Below are positions 8,554-17,725 of a DNA stretch of 64,000 nucleotides, in pieces. Origin of the DNA: Pandoraea sputorum (lineage in GTDB: Bacteria > Pseudomonadota > Gammaproteobacteria > Burkholderiales > Burkholderiaceae); the NCBI RefSeq assembly GCF_000814845.2, contig NZ_CP010431.2, forward strand, positions 4,650,001 to 4,714,000, given 5' to 3'. A program made the position numbers and the translations under genes. The notes below the pieces were generated by a model, which did not search any database, was not told where the DNA came from, and saw only the letters and a list, made by a program, of their open reading frames with translations. The first letter of the stretch is position 1; each line of letters begins with the position of its first letter.

Positions 8554-9366
8554 ATGAGAATTGCATTCATCGGCGGCGGCAACATGGCCAACGCCCTGAT
8601 CGGCGGACTCGTCAAGCGCGGCACGGCACCGCGCGACATTCTCGCGATCGACGTCAACGAATCGACCCGTGAAGGTCTGGTCAAGCTACACGGCATCGAC
8701 ACCGCCAGCGCGCCGAATGACCGTCTGCGCGACTTCGACACGCTCGTACTGGCCGTCAAACCGCAGGTACTCAAGGATGTCGCACAAGCGCTTCAGCCGC
8801 ATCTGAACGGCCAGTTGGTCATCAGCATCGCGGCGGGCATTCGCGCGTCCGATCTGGCTCGCTGGCTCGGCGGCCACAACCAGATCGTGCGCTGCATGCC
8901 GAACACGCCCGCGCTGATCGGCAAGGGCATCACCGGACTGATCGCGCTCTCCGGCGTGGATTCGGACCAGCGCAAGCGTGCGGAAAGCGTGCTGAGCGCC
9001 GCCGGTGAAATCGTGTGGGTCGAAAAGGAAAGCCAGTTGGACGCCGTCACCGCCATCTCCGGCAGCGGCCCGGCGTACGTGTTCTATTTCATCGAAGCGC
9101 TGGAGCAGGCGGCGCACGAGTTGGGCTTCACGCCCAAGCAAGCCCGCCAACTCGCCATCGCAACGTTCACGGGTGCGTCGCAACTCGCGGCAGACTCCAC
9201 CGAACCGGCCAGCGTGCTGCGTGAGCGGGTGACGTCCAAGGGCGGCACCACGTTCGCAGCGCTCACCTCGTTCGAGAACGACGCGATCAAGGCCGCCATC
9301 GTGCGCGGTGTGAAAGCCGCCAACGCGCGCGCCAAGGAACTCGGCGACGAACTGGGCGACGCCTGA
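8554..9366 (+). CDS. proC: pyrroline-5-carboxylate reductase
   Basis: A 270-residue enzyme for the last step of proline synthesis, reducing pyrroline-5-carboxylate with NAD(P)H. It has an N-terminal Rossmann motif MRIAFIGGGNMANALIGG, the conserved RCMPNTPA segment and the C-terminal dimerisation signature with SGSGPAYVFYFIEAL and ERVTSKGGTT. The ATG at 8554 is chosen over 8548 because AAAGGA at 8543-8548 gives proper spacing. It lies behind yggS and is followed by an intrinsic terminator. Confidence 0.96.
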   Translation: MRIAFIGGGNMANALIGGLVKRGTAPRDILAIDVNESTREGLVKLHGIDTASAPNDRLRDFDTLVLAVKPQVLKDVAQALQPHLNGQLVISIAAGIRASDLARWLGGHNQIVRCMPNTPALIGKGITGLIALSGVDSDQRKRAESVLSAAGEIVWVEKESQLDAVTAISGSGPAYVFYFIEALEQAAHELGFTPKQARQLAIATFTGASQLAADSTEPASVLRERVTSKGGTTFAALTSFENDAIKAAIVRGVKAANARAKELGDELGDA

Positions 9367-9427
9367 GATCGCACGTCAACGTTGACGCATTCTCGGCCCT
9401 GAACAGGGCCACCTGAGCATCACCCGA

Positions 9428-9469
9428 CACGCCGGTATCGCCTCGCGCGATATCGGCGTGCGCTTTTTT
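9428..9469 (+). terminator. intrinsic terminator after proC
   Basis: A 13-bp stem (CACGCCGGTATCG, 9428-9440, with 9448-9460, one G-U pair), 7-nt loop, then CGCTTTTTT. Confidence 0.85.
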
Positions 9470-9533
9470 CGGAAGTCTCCGGCTGAAGACCAGGGCTAAG
9501 CTGCCCATATCATCACGACATGCCGGAAGACCG

Positions 9534-10505
9534 ATGCCCCACGCCCGACACACCCCCGACGATGTGTCGACGACGCCGTCACGCCGCAAGTTTTTCACTC
9601 AGGTAACTGCGGTTTCTGTGGCACTCGGTGCCGCCCCACTCAGGCTTCACGCTGGTGCACCCGCCACAGACTCAGATTCGTCAGCGTCTCGCCAGTCGAT
9701 CTATGATCTAAAGACCGACGCCTCTCCGAATCAGGAGTCTCGTATCCGTACGCTGGTCGTGCACTACACGGCCACACCATTCGAGCGAGCGAAGGAAATT
9801 CTCACCGCCCCCAACCGAACGCCCGCCGTCAGTTCCCACTACCTTGTCCCGGACGCCGCCGGCGACAACGATCGCTTCGTCGTTTACGCGCTCGTGCCCG
9901 AATCCCGTCTCGCGCATCACGCAGGGCGCAGTGAGTGGCTCGGAGAACGGCGGCTGAACGGTACGTCGATCGGCATCGAAATCGTCAATCTCGGATTCCC
10001 CGCCACTGACAACCGATTACCGCTGGAGAACCGGCAATGGTACGAATATCCTGCGGCGCAGATCGCCGTCGTCGCCGAATTGGTCGCGGATATCGTCGCT
10101 CGCCATCAGATCGCTCCGAACCGGATCGTCGGGCACGCCGATATCGCCCCGGGACGGAAAACCGACCCCGGCCCGAAGTTTCCGTGGAAGACGCTGGCCA
10201 CCGAGTACAACCTGGGCGCATGGCCGGATGCCGACACCGTGAAGTGGTACGAAAATCGTGCGCCCTATGCCTGCGATGTCGGTGCGCTGCAAGCCAAATT
10301 GCTGGCCTACGGTTACGACACCCCGCAAACGGGCCAGATCGATCAGGCGACGAAGAACGTCATCGAGTCATTCCAGATGCACTTCTGCGCTGAGCATCGA
10401 TACGACGGCGTCCCGGATGTACTGACCGTCGCCATACTCGATGCACTGCTTGAGAAATACCTGGGCTGGCCACGACCGCCAGCGCTCGGCACCGGCGCCG
10501 CATAA
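9534..10505 (+). CDS. Tat-exported N-acetylmuramoyl-L-alanine amidase (AmiD-like) with peptidoglycan-binding domain
   Basis: A 323-residue protein. A twin-arginine signal (SRRKFF at 16-21, then a hydrophobic stretch) indicates folded export to the periplasm. The amidase_2 domain follows: zinc ligands H77 in LVVHYTA and the later histidine of VGHADIAPGRKTDPGPKFPW, with the catalytic lysine region in the same motif. Residues about 238-312 form a helical peptidoglycan-binding domain (LLAYGYDTPQTGQIDQAT). It cleaves the muramoyl-alanine bond in wall fragments and takes part in recycling. Single-gene unit between two terminators. Confidence 0.9.
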   Translation: MPHARHTPDDVSTTPSRRKFFTQVTAVSVALGAAPLRLHAGAPATDSDSSASRQSIYDLKTDASPNQESRIRTLVVHYTATPFERAKEILTAPNRTPAVSSHYLVPDAAGDNDRFVVYALVPESRLAHHAGRSEWLGERRLNGTSIGIEIVNLGFPATDNRLPLENRQWYEYPAAQIAVVAELVADIVARHQIAPNRIVGHADIAPGRKTDPGPKFPWKTLATEYNLGAWPDADTVKWYENRAPYACDVGALQAKLLAYGYDTPQTGQIDQATKNVIESFQMHFCAEHRYDGVPDVLTVAILDALLEKYLGWPRPPALGTGAA

Positions 10506-10526
10506 GCGCGCGGGACGCAGGACATA

Positions 10527-10555
10527 CGAAAACGGCGCTTCACGCGCCGTTTTCG
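10527..10555. terminator. bidirectional intrinsic terminator between amidase gene and ubiA
   Basis: A 12-bp perfect stem CGAAAACGGCGC / GCGCCGTTTTCG (10527-10538, 10544-10555) with a 5-nt loop. A-rich and T-rich flanks serve both convergent genes. Confidence 0.85.
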
Positions 10556-10574
10556 TCGATGTCTCATTGACGCA

Positions 10575-11441
10575 TTACGCCGTCAGCAGATAGTGCCCGA
10601 CGATACCGGCAAAGACCGCAGCACCGAGCCAGTTGTTGTGACGGAACGCGGCGAAGCAAGGCATGCGCTCGCGGCCACGAATAAGAAAGTAATGATAGAT
10701 GGCGAAGCTCATGGCAACCGCCATGCCCAGCCAGAACGGCCAGCCAAAGCCGAGGTACACGCCCACGCCCGCCTGAATGCCCAGCGCACCCACGTAGCAG
10801 AGCATGACGGCGACCACGTCGAAGCGTCCGAACGTGATGGCCGACGTCTTGATGCCGATCTTCAGGTCGTCGTCGCGATCGACCATCGCATATTCCGTGT
10901 CGTAAGCGAGCGACCAGAACACGTTCGAGAGCAGCAACACCCATGCGAGCATCGGCACCTGATCCTGCACGGCAGCGAACGCCATCGGAATGCCGAAGCC
11001 GAACGCCACGCCGAGATAGGCCTGCGGCAAGGCGAAAAAGCGCTTGGTGTACGGGTATGTGCCAGCCACGAACAATGCCGGAATCGACATCCACTTGGTC
11101 AGGGCGTTGAGCGGCAGAATCAGCAGGAAGCTCACGAGGGCGAGCGTGGCGGCCACGGCCACGGCCTCCCAGGCGCGAATGCGTCCCGACGTAATCGGAC
11201 GCTCCTTCGTGCGTTTGACGAATTTGTCGAAGTCGCGGTCGGCGTAATCGTTGATGGCACACCCCGCCGAGCGCATCAGAAACGTGCCGAGGGTGAAGAT
11301 CACAAACAGCAGCGGGTCGGGATGTCCGTTCGACGCGATCCACAGTGCGCAGAGCGTCGGCCACAACAGCAGCACGGTGCCGATCGGCTTGTCGAGGCGA
11401 ACGAGTCGGAAATACAGCGGAAGACGTTGAGCGAGCAACAT
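10575..11441 (-). CDS. ubiA: 4-hydroxybenzoate octaprenyltransferase
   Basis: A 288-residue integral membrane prenyltransferase of ubiquinone synthesis. It joins the octaprenyl chain to 4-hydroxybenzoate. The two Mg-diphosphate motifs are present: NDYADRDFD (from N64) and [16 protein letters not shown] (about residue 190), with about eight or nine membrane helices and the usual [15 protein letters not shown] start. Length is normal. The ftrD gene is upstream on the same strand, 136 bp away, so it is probably a separate unit. Confidence 0.96.
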   Translation of the reverse strand: MLLAQRLPLYFRLVRLDKPIGTVLLLWPTLCALWIASNGHPDPLLFVIFTLGTFLMRSAGCAINDYADRDFDKFVKRTKERPITSGRIRAWEAVAVAATLALVSFLLILPLNALTKWMSIPALFVAGTYPYTKRFFALPQAYLGVAFGFGIPMAFAAVQDQVPMLAWVLLLSNVFWSLAYDTEYAMVDRDDDLKIGIKTSAITFGRFDVVAVMLCYVGALGIQAGVGVYLGFGWPFWLGMAVAMSFAIYHYFLIRGRERMPCFAAFRHNNWLGAAVFAGIVGHYLLTA

Positions 11442-11522
11442 GGGCGGGCGTCACACAGAAAGACTTGTGGCGCTATTGTAGGCCACGGGCCGGAGGCTCG
11501 CCAATTGGCGTTCCGGCCCCTC

Positions 11523-11558
11523 CCGTTCGTTCTGATTGTTCGGGCTGTTCGGATTGCG
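11523..11558. repeat. imperfect 9-bp tandem array between ftrD and ubiA
   Basis: Four units: CCGTTCGTT, CTGATTGTT, CGGGCTGTT, CGGATTGCG. The period is 9 and no gene covers them. Confidence 0.6.
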
Positions 11559-11576
11559 CCAGCCCGCTTCGGATCC

Positions 11577-12971
11577 TTACCAGATCCAGAACATCAGCAG
11601 CCAGAGCCAGTTGACGAGCGCGAGCGCCGCCACGATACCGGCCATGCCCGCCAGACGCCGCAGCATCGACGTCGCGTGCCGCCCCGTCACGCGCCAGCCC
11701 AGCCACAGGCTCCACAACGTGGTCACGGCCAGGATGGCGGCGCGCACGTCGTTCGCCCAGTAGATCGGCAGGTGTTCGGCACGCAGCAGGCTGACGGTTG
11801 TCGCCGACAAGCCGATGAACACGCCCGCACCGGCAATCGGAATCAGCGACTGCACCAGATGATTGAAGCGCGATGTCTGCCACGCGCCCATCGCCCGGTT
11901 GGCCACAGCGAAAATCAGCGTGAACGCCAGCCCCAGCACGAGACCGTTGCCGAGAATGTAGGTCACGACCATGCCGCCGTCGAGCCAGCTGAAAACGTCG
12001 CTCTGTTCGGGGTAATTGGTGAAGACGAACCACGGCGCATTCGTCTCGAACGGCCACATGATGCCGCGGTCGATCAGCCACGTCGCCAGTTCCGTCTTGG
12101 TCGCGACGAACCACGGGTTCACCGTCCAGTGGAATGCGCCGATGGCCACGCCGAGCAGACCGAAGTTGACGAGGACGCTGTCCCAGATGCTGTTGTTCTC
12201 CGTCGCGCCGTACTTCACGATCTCTTCGCTGGGCGAGCGGCCCGTGAGTTCGATGGCGTCGCGATGCCCGGCGCAGCGGCCGCACATATGGCACTGCGCA
12301 CCGCCCTTCATATTGCGCAGCGGCACGAGCGGCGCGCAATTGATCGGGATGATCTTGTGACCCTTGGTGTTGTACGACTGACGCCAGGCGTCTTCGTTGA
12401 CCTTGAAGTGGAACGGTGCGAGGCGTGCCAGCAGTGCGAACACACCGTTGACCGGGCACAGGTACTTACACCACACGCGCTTGTCGCGTCCGTAGAAATA
12501 ACCGATCACCATCGCGCCGATGGTCGAGCCACCCAGCACCAGCAGCACCGCCTTCGGATACTGGTAGACGCTGACCATCTGGCCGTACAGCGTGGTCCCG
12601 GCGAAGGCGACGAACGGCCAGCCGCCCCAGCGCATCCAGCGAGGGATCGCGCGCCCCCGGCCATGTCGGCTTGCGAATTCGGAGAGTGTGCCTTCCGGAC
12701 ACAGGACACCGCACCACACGCGCCCCATCAGCACCATGCTCAGCAGCACGAACGGCCACCAGATGCCCCAGAAGGTGAACTGCGCGAAAACGGTGAGGTT
12801 GTTAAGAATGTGTGCCGTCTCGTCAGGCAACGGCATCAGGACAGGTACGCAGATCAGGAACGCATAGACCAGCACGATGACCCACTGCACGCCACGTATC
12901 AACTTGCCGTGGCGTTGCATCAAGAGGCCCAGTCGGGCCAGTCGGTTCGGGACAGTGATGGCGATGCTCAT
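11577..12971 (-). CDS. ftrD: polyferredoxin-like membrane protein FtrD of ferrous-iron transport
   Basis: A 464-residue membrane protein of the NapH/NosR-like 4Fe-4S family. It has several helices and the conserved motif pairs WCGVLCPEG (about residue 86) and WCKYLCPVN (about 168), plus CHMCGRCAGH (about 226-235), which hold Fe-S centres. In Bordetella and Burkholderia FtrABCD, FtrD is thought to accept the electron released when Fe2+ is oxidised before uptake through FtrC. It is the last gene of a four-gene minus-strand operon here. An operon-end terminator is not evident. Confidence 0.9.
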   Translation of the reverse strand: MSIAITVPNRLARLGLLMQRHGKLIRGVQWVIVLVYAFLICVPVLMPLPDETAHILNNLTVFAQFTFWGIWWPFVLLSMVLMGRVWCGVLCPEGTLSEFASRHGRGRAIPRWMRWGGWPFVAFAGTTLYGQMVSVYQYPKAVLLVLGGSTIGAMVIGYFYGRDKRVWCKYLCPVNGVFALLARLAPFHFKVNEDAWRQSYNTKGHKIIPINCAPLVPLRNMKGGAQCHMCGRCAGHRDAIELTGRSPSEEIVKYGATENNSIWDSVLVNFGLLGVAIGAFHWTVNPWFVATKTELATWLIDRGIMWPFETNAPWFVFTNYPEQSDVFSWLDGGMVVTYILGNGLVLGLAFTLIFAVANRAMGAWQTSRFNHLVQSLIPIAGAGVFIGLSATTVSLLRAEHLPIYWANDVRAAILAVTTLWSLWLGWRVTGRHATSMLRRLAGMAGIVAALALVNWLWLLMFWIW

Positions 12972-13110
12972 GCGTAGCTCTTGCTCGGGTCTTGCGTCGG
13001 GGGATTACCTTTGCGGAATGACGGATCTCATGTGCGGCGCGTCCGTTCAGTCCGGTGCTGCTTCAATGTACCGCACCGGGCGGAATCGCCACCCGGTGCG
13101 CACCACCCGC

Positions 13111-13950
13111 TTACGCGGGCTTTGCCTGTTTGGCCGGTGGTGCGCCTGCCCGCTTGAGCAGCACCCACATGAACAGCCAATACACCGCATACACCAACAG
13201 ATTCATGCCGGACGGATGCGCACGGTAGCCGGTCAGTGTAGCCACGAGGCTGCCGAACGGGCTGGCGTCATCCAGAATCGCGGAAGTATCCCACAGTTGG
13301 TCAACCAACGTCGGCACCAGCTCCAGCGAGATCAGACGATCAAGCCCCGACTCCAGCAAACCGGCCGCGAGGAACAGCAGCATGATTTCGGTGACACGGA
13401 AGAACAGACGCCACGAAAAGATTTTGCCGCCCAGTTGCAGCAACCAGAACGTGACGAGCGCCAGCGCGAAGCCGATGGCCACGGCGAGCCACATCGACAT
13501 CGGCACGCTGCCACCCTGACCGAAGCCAAGACCGTACAGGAAGATGGCGGTTTCGCTGCCTTCGCGGGCAATCGCCAGCGCGACCAGCACCAGCACGCCC
13601 CACCATGTGCCCTGATCGTGATTCTTCTGTAGCGACGATTCCATGTCGCGTTTGAGCGTTCGCCCGTTGCGCTTCATCCAGAAGACCATCTGCACGATCA
13701 GCACGCAGGCCACGAGCACCATGGCGGTCTGGAAGTAATCTTGCGCGTCGCCCGAGAGCACTTCGGTGAAGCCGACGAGCGCGGCGCCCAGACCGACCGC
13801 TGCCGCAATGCCGAGCACGACCCCCGCCCACAGATAGGGCAGGCCGCGCTTCGCACCGTGATCCGGGTTGGCCAGCCAGGCATGCAGAATGCCGACCACC
13901 AACAATGCCTCGACGCTTTCGCGCCAGACGATGAACATGACCTGACCCAT
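13111..13950 (-). CDS. ftrC: FTR1-family iron permease FtrC
   Basis: A 279-residue seven-helix permease. It contains two REXXE iron-binding motifs: RESVE at residues 10-14 and REGSE at 129-133. In the known system these take Fe3+ formed by oxidation of Fe2+ by the periplasmic partners and move it across the inner membrane. The gene lies 66 bp after ftrB and 139 bp before ftrD. Length matches the bacterial FTR1/EfeU group. Confidence 0.94.
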   Translation of the reverse strand: MGQVMFIVWRESVEALLVVGILHAWLANPDHGAKRGLPYLWAGVVLGIAAAVGLGAALVGFTEVLSGDAQDYFQTAMVLVACVLIVQMVFWMKRNGRTLKRDMESSLQKNHDQGTWWGVLVLVALAIAREGSETAIFLYGLGFGQGGSVPMSMWLAVAIGFALALVTFWLLQLGGKIFSWRLFFRVTEIMLLFLAAGLLESGLDRLISLELVPTLVDQLWDTSAILDDASPFGSLVATLTGYRAHPSGMNLLVYAVYWLFMWVLLKRAGAPPAKQAKPA

Positions 13951-14016
13951 CGTGTGATTCCTTTTGTAATGCGTGTACTACCGTATGACTGAAACGACAA
14001 CGTTCGGCTTACCGGC

Positions 14017-14373
14017 TTACTTGGCGACGATCACGCCTTGCGCCTGCTGGTGGAAGTCATCGAAAAACTTATACTCGCCCGGTTGCAACGGGGCGATCAC
14101 GACGAACGACTGCGCGCCGGGTGCGAGCACCTTTTCCTTGCGCAGTTGCAGACTTTCAAACTCGACGGCATTCGTTCCGGTGTTGTGCACCTCGATCTTG
14201 ATGCGCTTGCCGGCCGGTACTTCGATACGCACCGGATTGAGTTTGCCGTTGTTCATTTCCAGCTTGAAGGTGGGCAGGTCGTCGGCACGCGCGGTCTGCG
14301 CTGCCCCCAATCCGAACAAGGTCACCACCACGGCCGCCATCGTGGCCAACAGGCGCGCGATGCGCTGATTCAT
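14017..14373 (-). CDS. ftrB: periplasmic cupredoxin-domain protein FtrB
   Basis: A 118-residue protein with an N-terminal signal peptide (about residues 1-30, ending near AQTARA). The cupredoxin-like domain follows: PAGKRIKIEVHNTGTNAVEFES, then PLQPGEYKFFDDFHQQAQG. In the Bordetella/Burkholderia system FtrB is proposed to oxidise Fe2+ for FtrC. Conserved acidic and His residues in the last strand could bind copper or iron. It sits between ftrA and ftrC. Confidence 0.88.
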   Translation of the reverse strand: MNQRIARLLATMAAVVVTLFGLGAAQTARADDLPTFKLEMNNGKLNPVRIEVPAGKRIKIEVHNTGTNAVEFESLQLRKEKVLAPGAQSFVVIAPLQPGEYKFFDDFHQQAQGVIVAK

Positions 14374-14436
14374 CCTTCTGCTCCAAATGAAAACAGCGCT
14401 GGTCGGCTGACCAACGCTGCATCAGGTTATCCCGGC

Positions 14437-15060
14437 TTAGTAGCCGCCCTTCTTGCCGATACCCGAGAACGTGAAATCGACCGTCTTCGTGATCGGCTTG
14501 AACCACGGACTCACGCCGGTTTCCTTGTCGACGTGACGGCCGAAGCACCACGGACCCATGCCGCCATGCGCTGCGTGAGCACCCGCGGCGGGCGTGCCGC
14601 CCATCTTGCAACCGAACTCTTGCAGCGTGCCCGGTGCGTTCACGACCATCGTCAGTTGATACTTGCCGATGCCCGTCAGCTTCACGTTATCGCCATAGTG
14701 CGGACCGTCGCTCGCGACCATCGGCATCATCAGACCTTCGACCGCTGCGCCGTCCGGCGTCTTGCCGTCCGACTTCATCTTCTGAAGCTTGTACGTGATT
14801 TCCAGCCCCGGGATCCAGTCACCTTCGGCGTAGCCGTTCGGGTTGTTCTTGATCGCGTGGATATCGGCTTCCAGGTGGATATCCGACTTCGCGGCGTCGC
14901 GCATCATGCCGGCCGGTTCCATCGTGATCGGCTGGAGGTACACGGTGTTGATTTCCATGCCCGCTGTATTGAGCGGTTTGCCGATCGGGAATTCGGCGGC
15001 CTGAGCCATAGTGGCCGCACCGGCAAGCAGCACCGCTGCCACGAGGGATTTCACGCGCAT
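14437..15060 (-). CDS. ftrA: periplasmic iron-binding protein FtrA (P19/Tpd family)
   Basis: A 207-residue protein. The start at 15060 (MRVKSLVAAVLLAG) is chosen because GGAG sits just upstream and a Sec signal peptide follows directly, cleaved near AQA-AEFPIG. The mature part matches the P19/Tpd family: LEADIHA, VPGLEITYKL-like IPGLEITYKLQK, MPMVASDGPHYGDNVKL, and a Met/His/Cys-rich HGGMGPWCFGRHV. The family binds copper and iron and captures Fe2+ in the periplasm. First gene of ftrABCD, with a Fur-box-like sequence just upstream. Confidence 0.9.
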   Translation of the reverse strand: MRVKSLVAAVLLAGAATMAQAAEFPIGKPLNTAGMEINTVYLQPITMEPAGMMRDAAKSDIHLEADIHAIKNNPNGYAEGDWIPGLEITYKLQKMKSDGKTPDGAAVEGLMMPMVASDGPHYGDNVKLTGIGKYQLTMVVNAPGTLQEFGCKMGGTPAAGAHAAHGGMGPWCFGRHVDKETGVSPWFKPITKTVDFTFSGIGKKGGY

Positions 15061-15090
15061 ACACACTCCAATGTTTTGTCGAGAAGTTAA

Positions 15091-15110
15091 TGCAAACAAT
15101 TCTCAATAAG
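15091..15110 (-). promoter_or_regulatory. Fur-box-like sequence upstream of ftrA
   Basis: On the coding strand it reads CTTATTGAGAATTGTTTGCA, resembling the TGAGAAT...TTTGCA form of proteobacterial Fur boxes. The match is partial. Iron control by Fur is expected for this operon, so the call rests on both position and sequence. Confidence 0.4.
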
Positions 15111-15347
15111 TTTAGCACTATCGCCACGGGCAGACAAACCGGCGGTGTCAAGGCAACTCGGGGGGAAACGGGAAAAATGCGGGAATTTTGAGGGTTGCGT
15201 GAGTCCCGGCGGGGGCGTCCGGCAATTCTTAGGATCCGGTTACGGAAAATTACCTAATGGCCGATGACGCGGCATTAGCCGTCGATCTGCCACGCGGCCG
15301 ACACCATAACCGTCGATTGTTAGTAAAGAATTAGGGGCCGAGGCCTT

Positions 15348-15809
15348 TCAGGGCAGCACCCCACCCCGGTCGATCTTGCGCGCGAGCACCACCGACGTCG
15401 TGGTCCGGGTCACGCCATCGATCTCGCCAATGATGTCGAGCAAGGCGTCGAGCTGATCGGCCGACGCGGCATGCAGCCACGCCACGTAGTCGAACTCGCC
15501 GCTCACGGAACACAGCAGATGGATCTCGGGCATCTTGTTGAGGCGTCGCAGCACGTCGCGCCCCGAGCGCGGCTGGACGCTGATGCTCACGCAGGCTTGT
15601 AGCCCGCCGCCAATGGCGTCTTGCCCCAGGCGCACCGTATAACCGGCGATCACGCCAGCCTGCTCCAACCGACCGAGCCGGGCGACCACGGTGGTGCGCG
15701 CCACACCGAGACGTCGCGCCAGATTCGCCGTGCTCTCACGGGCATTCACGCGCAGCAGCGCGAGCAGATTACGGTCGAGTTCGTCGAGCGCCGTCGCGGA
15801 GAGCGTCAT
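15348..15809 (-). CDS. Lrp/AsnC family transcriptional regulator
   Basis: A 153-residue regulator. It has an N-terminal AsnC-type helix-turn-helix (LDELDRNLLALLRVNARESTA...LGVARTTVVARLGRLE, residues 8-55) and a C-terminal RAM ligand domain (VSISVQPRSG...VSGEFDYVAWLHA). It is divergent from an amino-acid ABC transporter operon starting 450 bp away, so it is the likely regulator of that uptake system. The effector amino acid cannot be told from sequence. Confidence 0.92.
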   Translation of the reverse strand: MTLSATALDELDRNLLALLRVNARESTANLARRLGVARTTVVARLGRLEQAGVIAGYTVRLGQDAIGGGLQACVSISVQPRSGRDVLRRLNKMPEIHLLCSVSGEFDYVAWLHAASADQLDALLDIIGEIDGVTRTTTSVVLARKIDRGGVLP

Positions 15810-16077
15810 CGACCCTCACCGGGACGGGGGCTGCTGGGCGGCGCAAGCAGTTTTCGGTCTGTCATGGTCGTCATATCGGGCAGGACGGATGCGAGATTAT
15901 AGAGCGACCTCGCCGAGCAATGCGGTAACGATGCTGCCGAGCATGGGCTCCCGAAGAGATACGATGACAAGGGTTTCAGCGCGCCCGCCATCAACCCGAC
16001 GTTGAGGGCACTTCACGCAACCCGCGATGCCCCGTCACACCGTCTAAATCTGGCCTTAACCCTTGTCCTATCAAGGC

Positions 16078-16116
16078 AATAGCCAAGGGTATCCCCCCAA
16101 GGGATTGCTATTGACA
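16078..16116. promoter_or_regulatory. inverted repeat and -35-like box upstream of amino-acid transporter
   Basis: AATAGC (16078-16083) and its complement GCTATT (16107-16112) flank two direct copies of CCAAGGG. The right arm runs into TTGACA (16111-16116), a consensus -35. No clear -10 follows at 17 bp. The rest of the 450-bp gap (15810-16259) shows no gene. Confidence 0.35.
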
Positions 16117-16259
16117 ACGCCGATGGGCGATGCGCAAAATCACATCACTTATATGACGACGTACAAGAAAGACCCACCACGGCTGCAGCGGATGTCATAA
16201 CCGCAACGATGGCTGCCTGGCGCGTCGGCCCCGAACGTCACCGGAGACAGGCGTTTGCC

Positions 16260-17075
16260 ATGCATTTTTCGTTGAATTTCGCCCCGCTGGTTCCTTATTG
16301 GCCAGTTTTCCTTGAAGGCGCGTGGCTCACGCTGAAGATGACCGTCTTTTCGGTCGTGATCGGCACCGTGCTGGGCACGCTGGTCGCTTTCGCCAAACGC
16401 AGTCCCAACCGTCTGCTGTCGCGTGTGTGCGGCATCTACATCGAGTCGGTCCGCAATACGCCGTTCCTCGTTCAGATCTTCCTGCTGTACTTCGGTCTCG
16501 CCAGCATCGGCGTGCACTTGCCGACATTCACGGCATCGGTCCTCGCCATGGTGATCAACATCGGTGCTTATGCGGCCGAGATCATTCGCGCCGGTCTCGA
16601 ATCGGTGCCGCGCGGTCAGATCGAAGCGGCCGAGTGTCTGGGGCTTTCGAAATGGCGCATCGCGTGGCACGTGATGCTTCAGCCGTCCATCGAGAAGGTG
16701 TACCCGTCGCTCACGACGCAGTTCATTCTGATGATGCAGGCGTCGGCCATTGCGTCGCAGATCTCCGCCGAAGAACTCACCGCCGTGGCTAACACGGTGC
16801 AATCGGACACGTTCCGCTCGCTTGAGACATACATCGTGGTGGCTGCGCTCTATCTGGCGCTGTCGCTGCTCGTGAAGCTCGTGGCGTGGGCGGCTGGCGA
16901 GTACTTCTTCAAGCGCCGCCGCACCGTGCGACGCGCCGCCGCGCAAACCGCTCAGGCCGCACGTCGTCGCGCTGCCGCCTCGCGCGCCGCAGGGGCCGCC
17001 AGCGCAGCTCAGAACGCCTCAGGCACCTCAGTGGGGAACACCGCAGGCAACGCCGCGCAACGGAGCGCTTCATGA
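16260..17075 (+). CDS. polar amino-acid ABC transporter permease (HisM/GlnP type)
   Basis: A 271-residue permease; the ATG at 16260 begins MHFSLNFAPLVPYW. It has about five membrane helices and the ABC contact loop AGLESVPRGQIEAAECLGLSKW, the EAA-type motif of HAAT permeases. It is the first gene of a four-gene operon (two permeases, ATPase, binding protein). Odd: after the last helix a 53-residue Ala/Arg/Ser/Asn-rich low-complexity tail follows (FKRRRTV...NAAQRSAS), not seen in typical family members. Its stop overlaps the next start (ATGA). Confidence 0.9.
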   Translation: MHFSLNFAPLVPYWPVFLEGAWLTLKMTVFSVVIGTVLGTLVAFAKRSPNRLLSRVCGIYIESVRNTPFLVQIFLLYFGLASIGVHLPTFTASVLAMVINIGAYAAEIIRAGLESVPRGQIEAAECLGLSKWRIAWHVMLQPSIEKVYPSLTTQFILMMQASAIASQISAEELTAVANTVQSDTFRSLETYIVVAALYLALSLLVKLVAWAAGEYFFKRRRTVRRAAAQTAQAARRRAAASRAAGAASAAQNASGTSVGNTAGNAAQRSAS

Positions 17076-17725
17076 TCGGCAATTTCTCGTTCACCTATCT
17101 CGGGTACATGGTGCAGTCCATCGGCTGGACACTGGTGCTCTCTGCGTTGGCCTTCGTGCTCGGCATGGCCGGAGGTTTTCTGGTGATGCTCGGACGCATC
17201 TCACCGCGCCGCTGGCTGCGTTTGCCCACGCAAGTGTTCATCGAAGCGATTCAGGGCATTCCGCTGCTGATTCTGCTGTTCATCGTCTACTTCGGTCTGT
17301 CGGTGTACGGCTTCGAGCTGCCCTCGATCGTGGCCGCCGCCCTCGCGCTGATGGTCTACACGAGCGCTTATCTAGGCGACATCTGGCGCGGTTGCGTCGA
17401 AGCCATGCCGCGCGCGCAATGGGAAGCGGCAGAGTGCCTGTCGTTCACCCGCTGGCAGACGCTGCGTCTCGTGATCATTCCGCAAGCGGTGCGTCTGTCG
17501 CTGCCACCGACCATCGGCTTTCTGGTGCAGATCATCAAGATGACGTCGCTCGCCTCGGTCATCGGCTTCGTCGAACTGACCCGCGCAGGACAGATCATCA
17601 ACAACTCGATTTTCCAGCCCTTCCTCGTGTTCTCGCTGGTGGGGGTGTTTTATTTCGTGCTGTGCTACCCACTCTCCCGCTGGAGCGCATCACTGGAGGA
17701 CAGGCTCAATGTCGGCAATCGTTAA
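17072..17725 (+). CDS. polar amino-acid ABC transporter permease, second subunit
   Basis: A 217-residue HAAT-family permease. Its ATG at 17072 overlaps the preceding stop by 4 bp. Helices are typical (SIGWTLVLSALAFVLGMAGGF) and the EAA loop reads GCVEAMPRAQWEAAECLSFTRW. It pairs with the preceding permease as a heterodimer. The 3' end overlaps the ATPase gene by 17 bp, indicating tight coupling. Confidence 0.92.
   Translation: MIGNFSFTYLGYMVQSIGWTLVLSALAFVLGMAGGFLVMLGRISPRRWLRLPTQVFIEAIQGIPLLILLFIVYFGLSVYGFELPSIVAAALALMVYTSAYLGDIWRGCVEAMPRAQWEAAECLSFTRWQTLRLVIIPQAVRLSLPPTIGFLVQIIKMTSLASVIGFVELTRAGQIINNSIFQPFLVFSLVGVFYFVLCYPLSRWSASLEDRLNVGNR

Noticed and set aside
10593..12977. A 794-codon plus-strand frame across ubiA and ftrD
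   Set aside because: It is antisense to two well-supported genes, rich in His/Arg/Glu, with no domain. It is a high-GC shadow frame.
14038..15090. A long plus-strand frame opposite ftrA and ftrB
   Set aside because: Same reason: antisense to clear genes with signal peptides and matching ribosome-binding sites.
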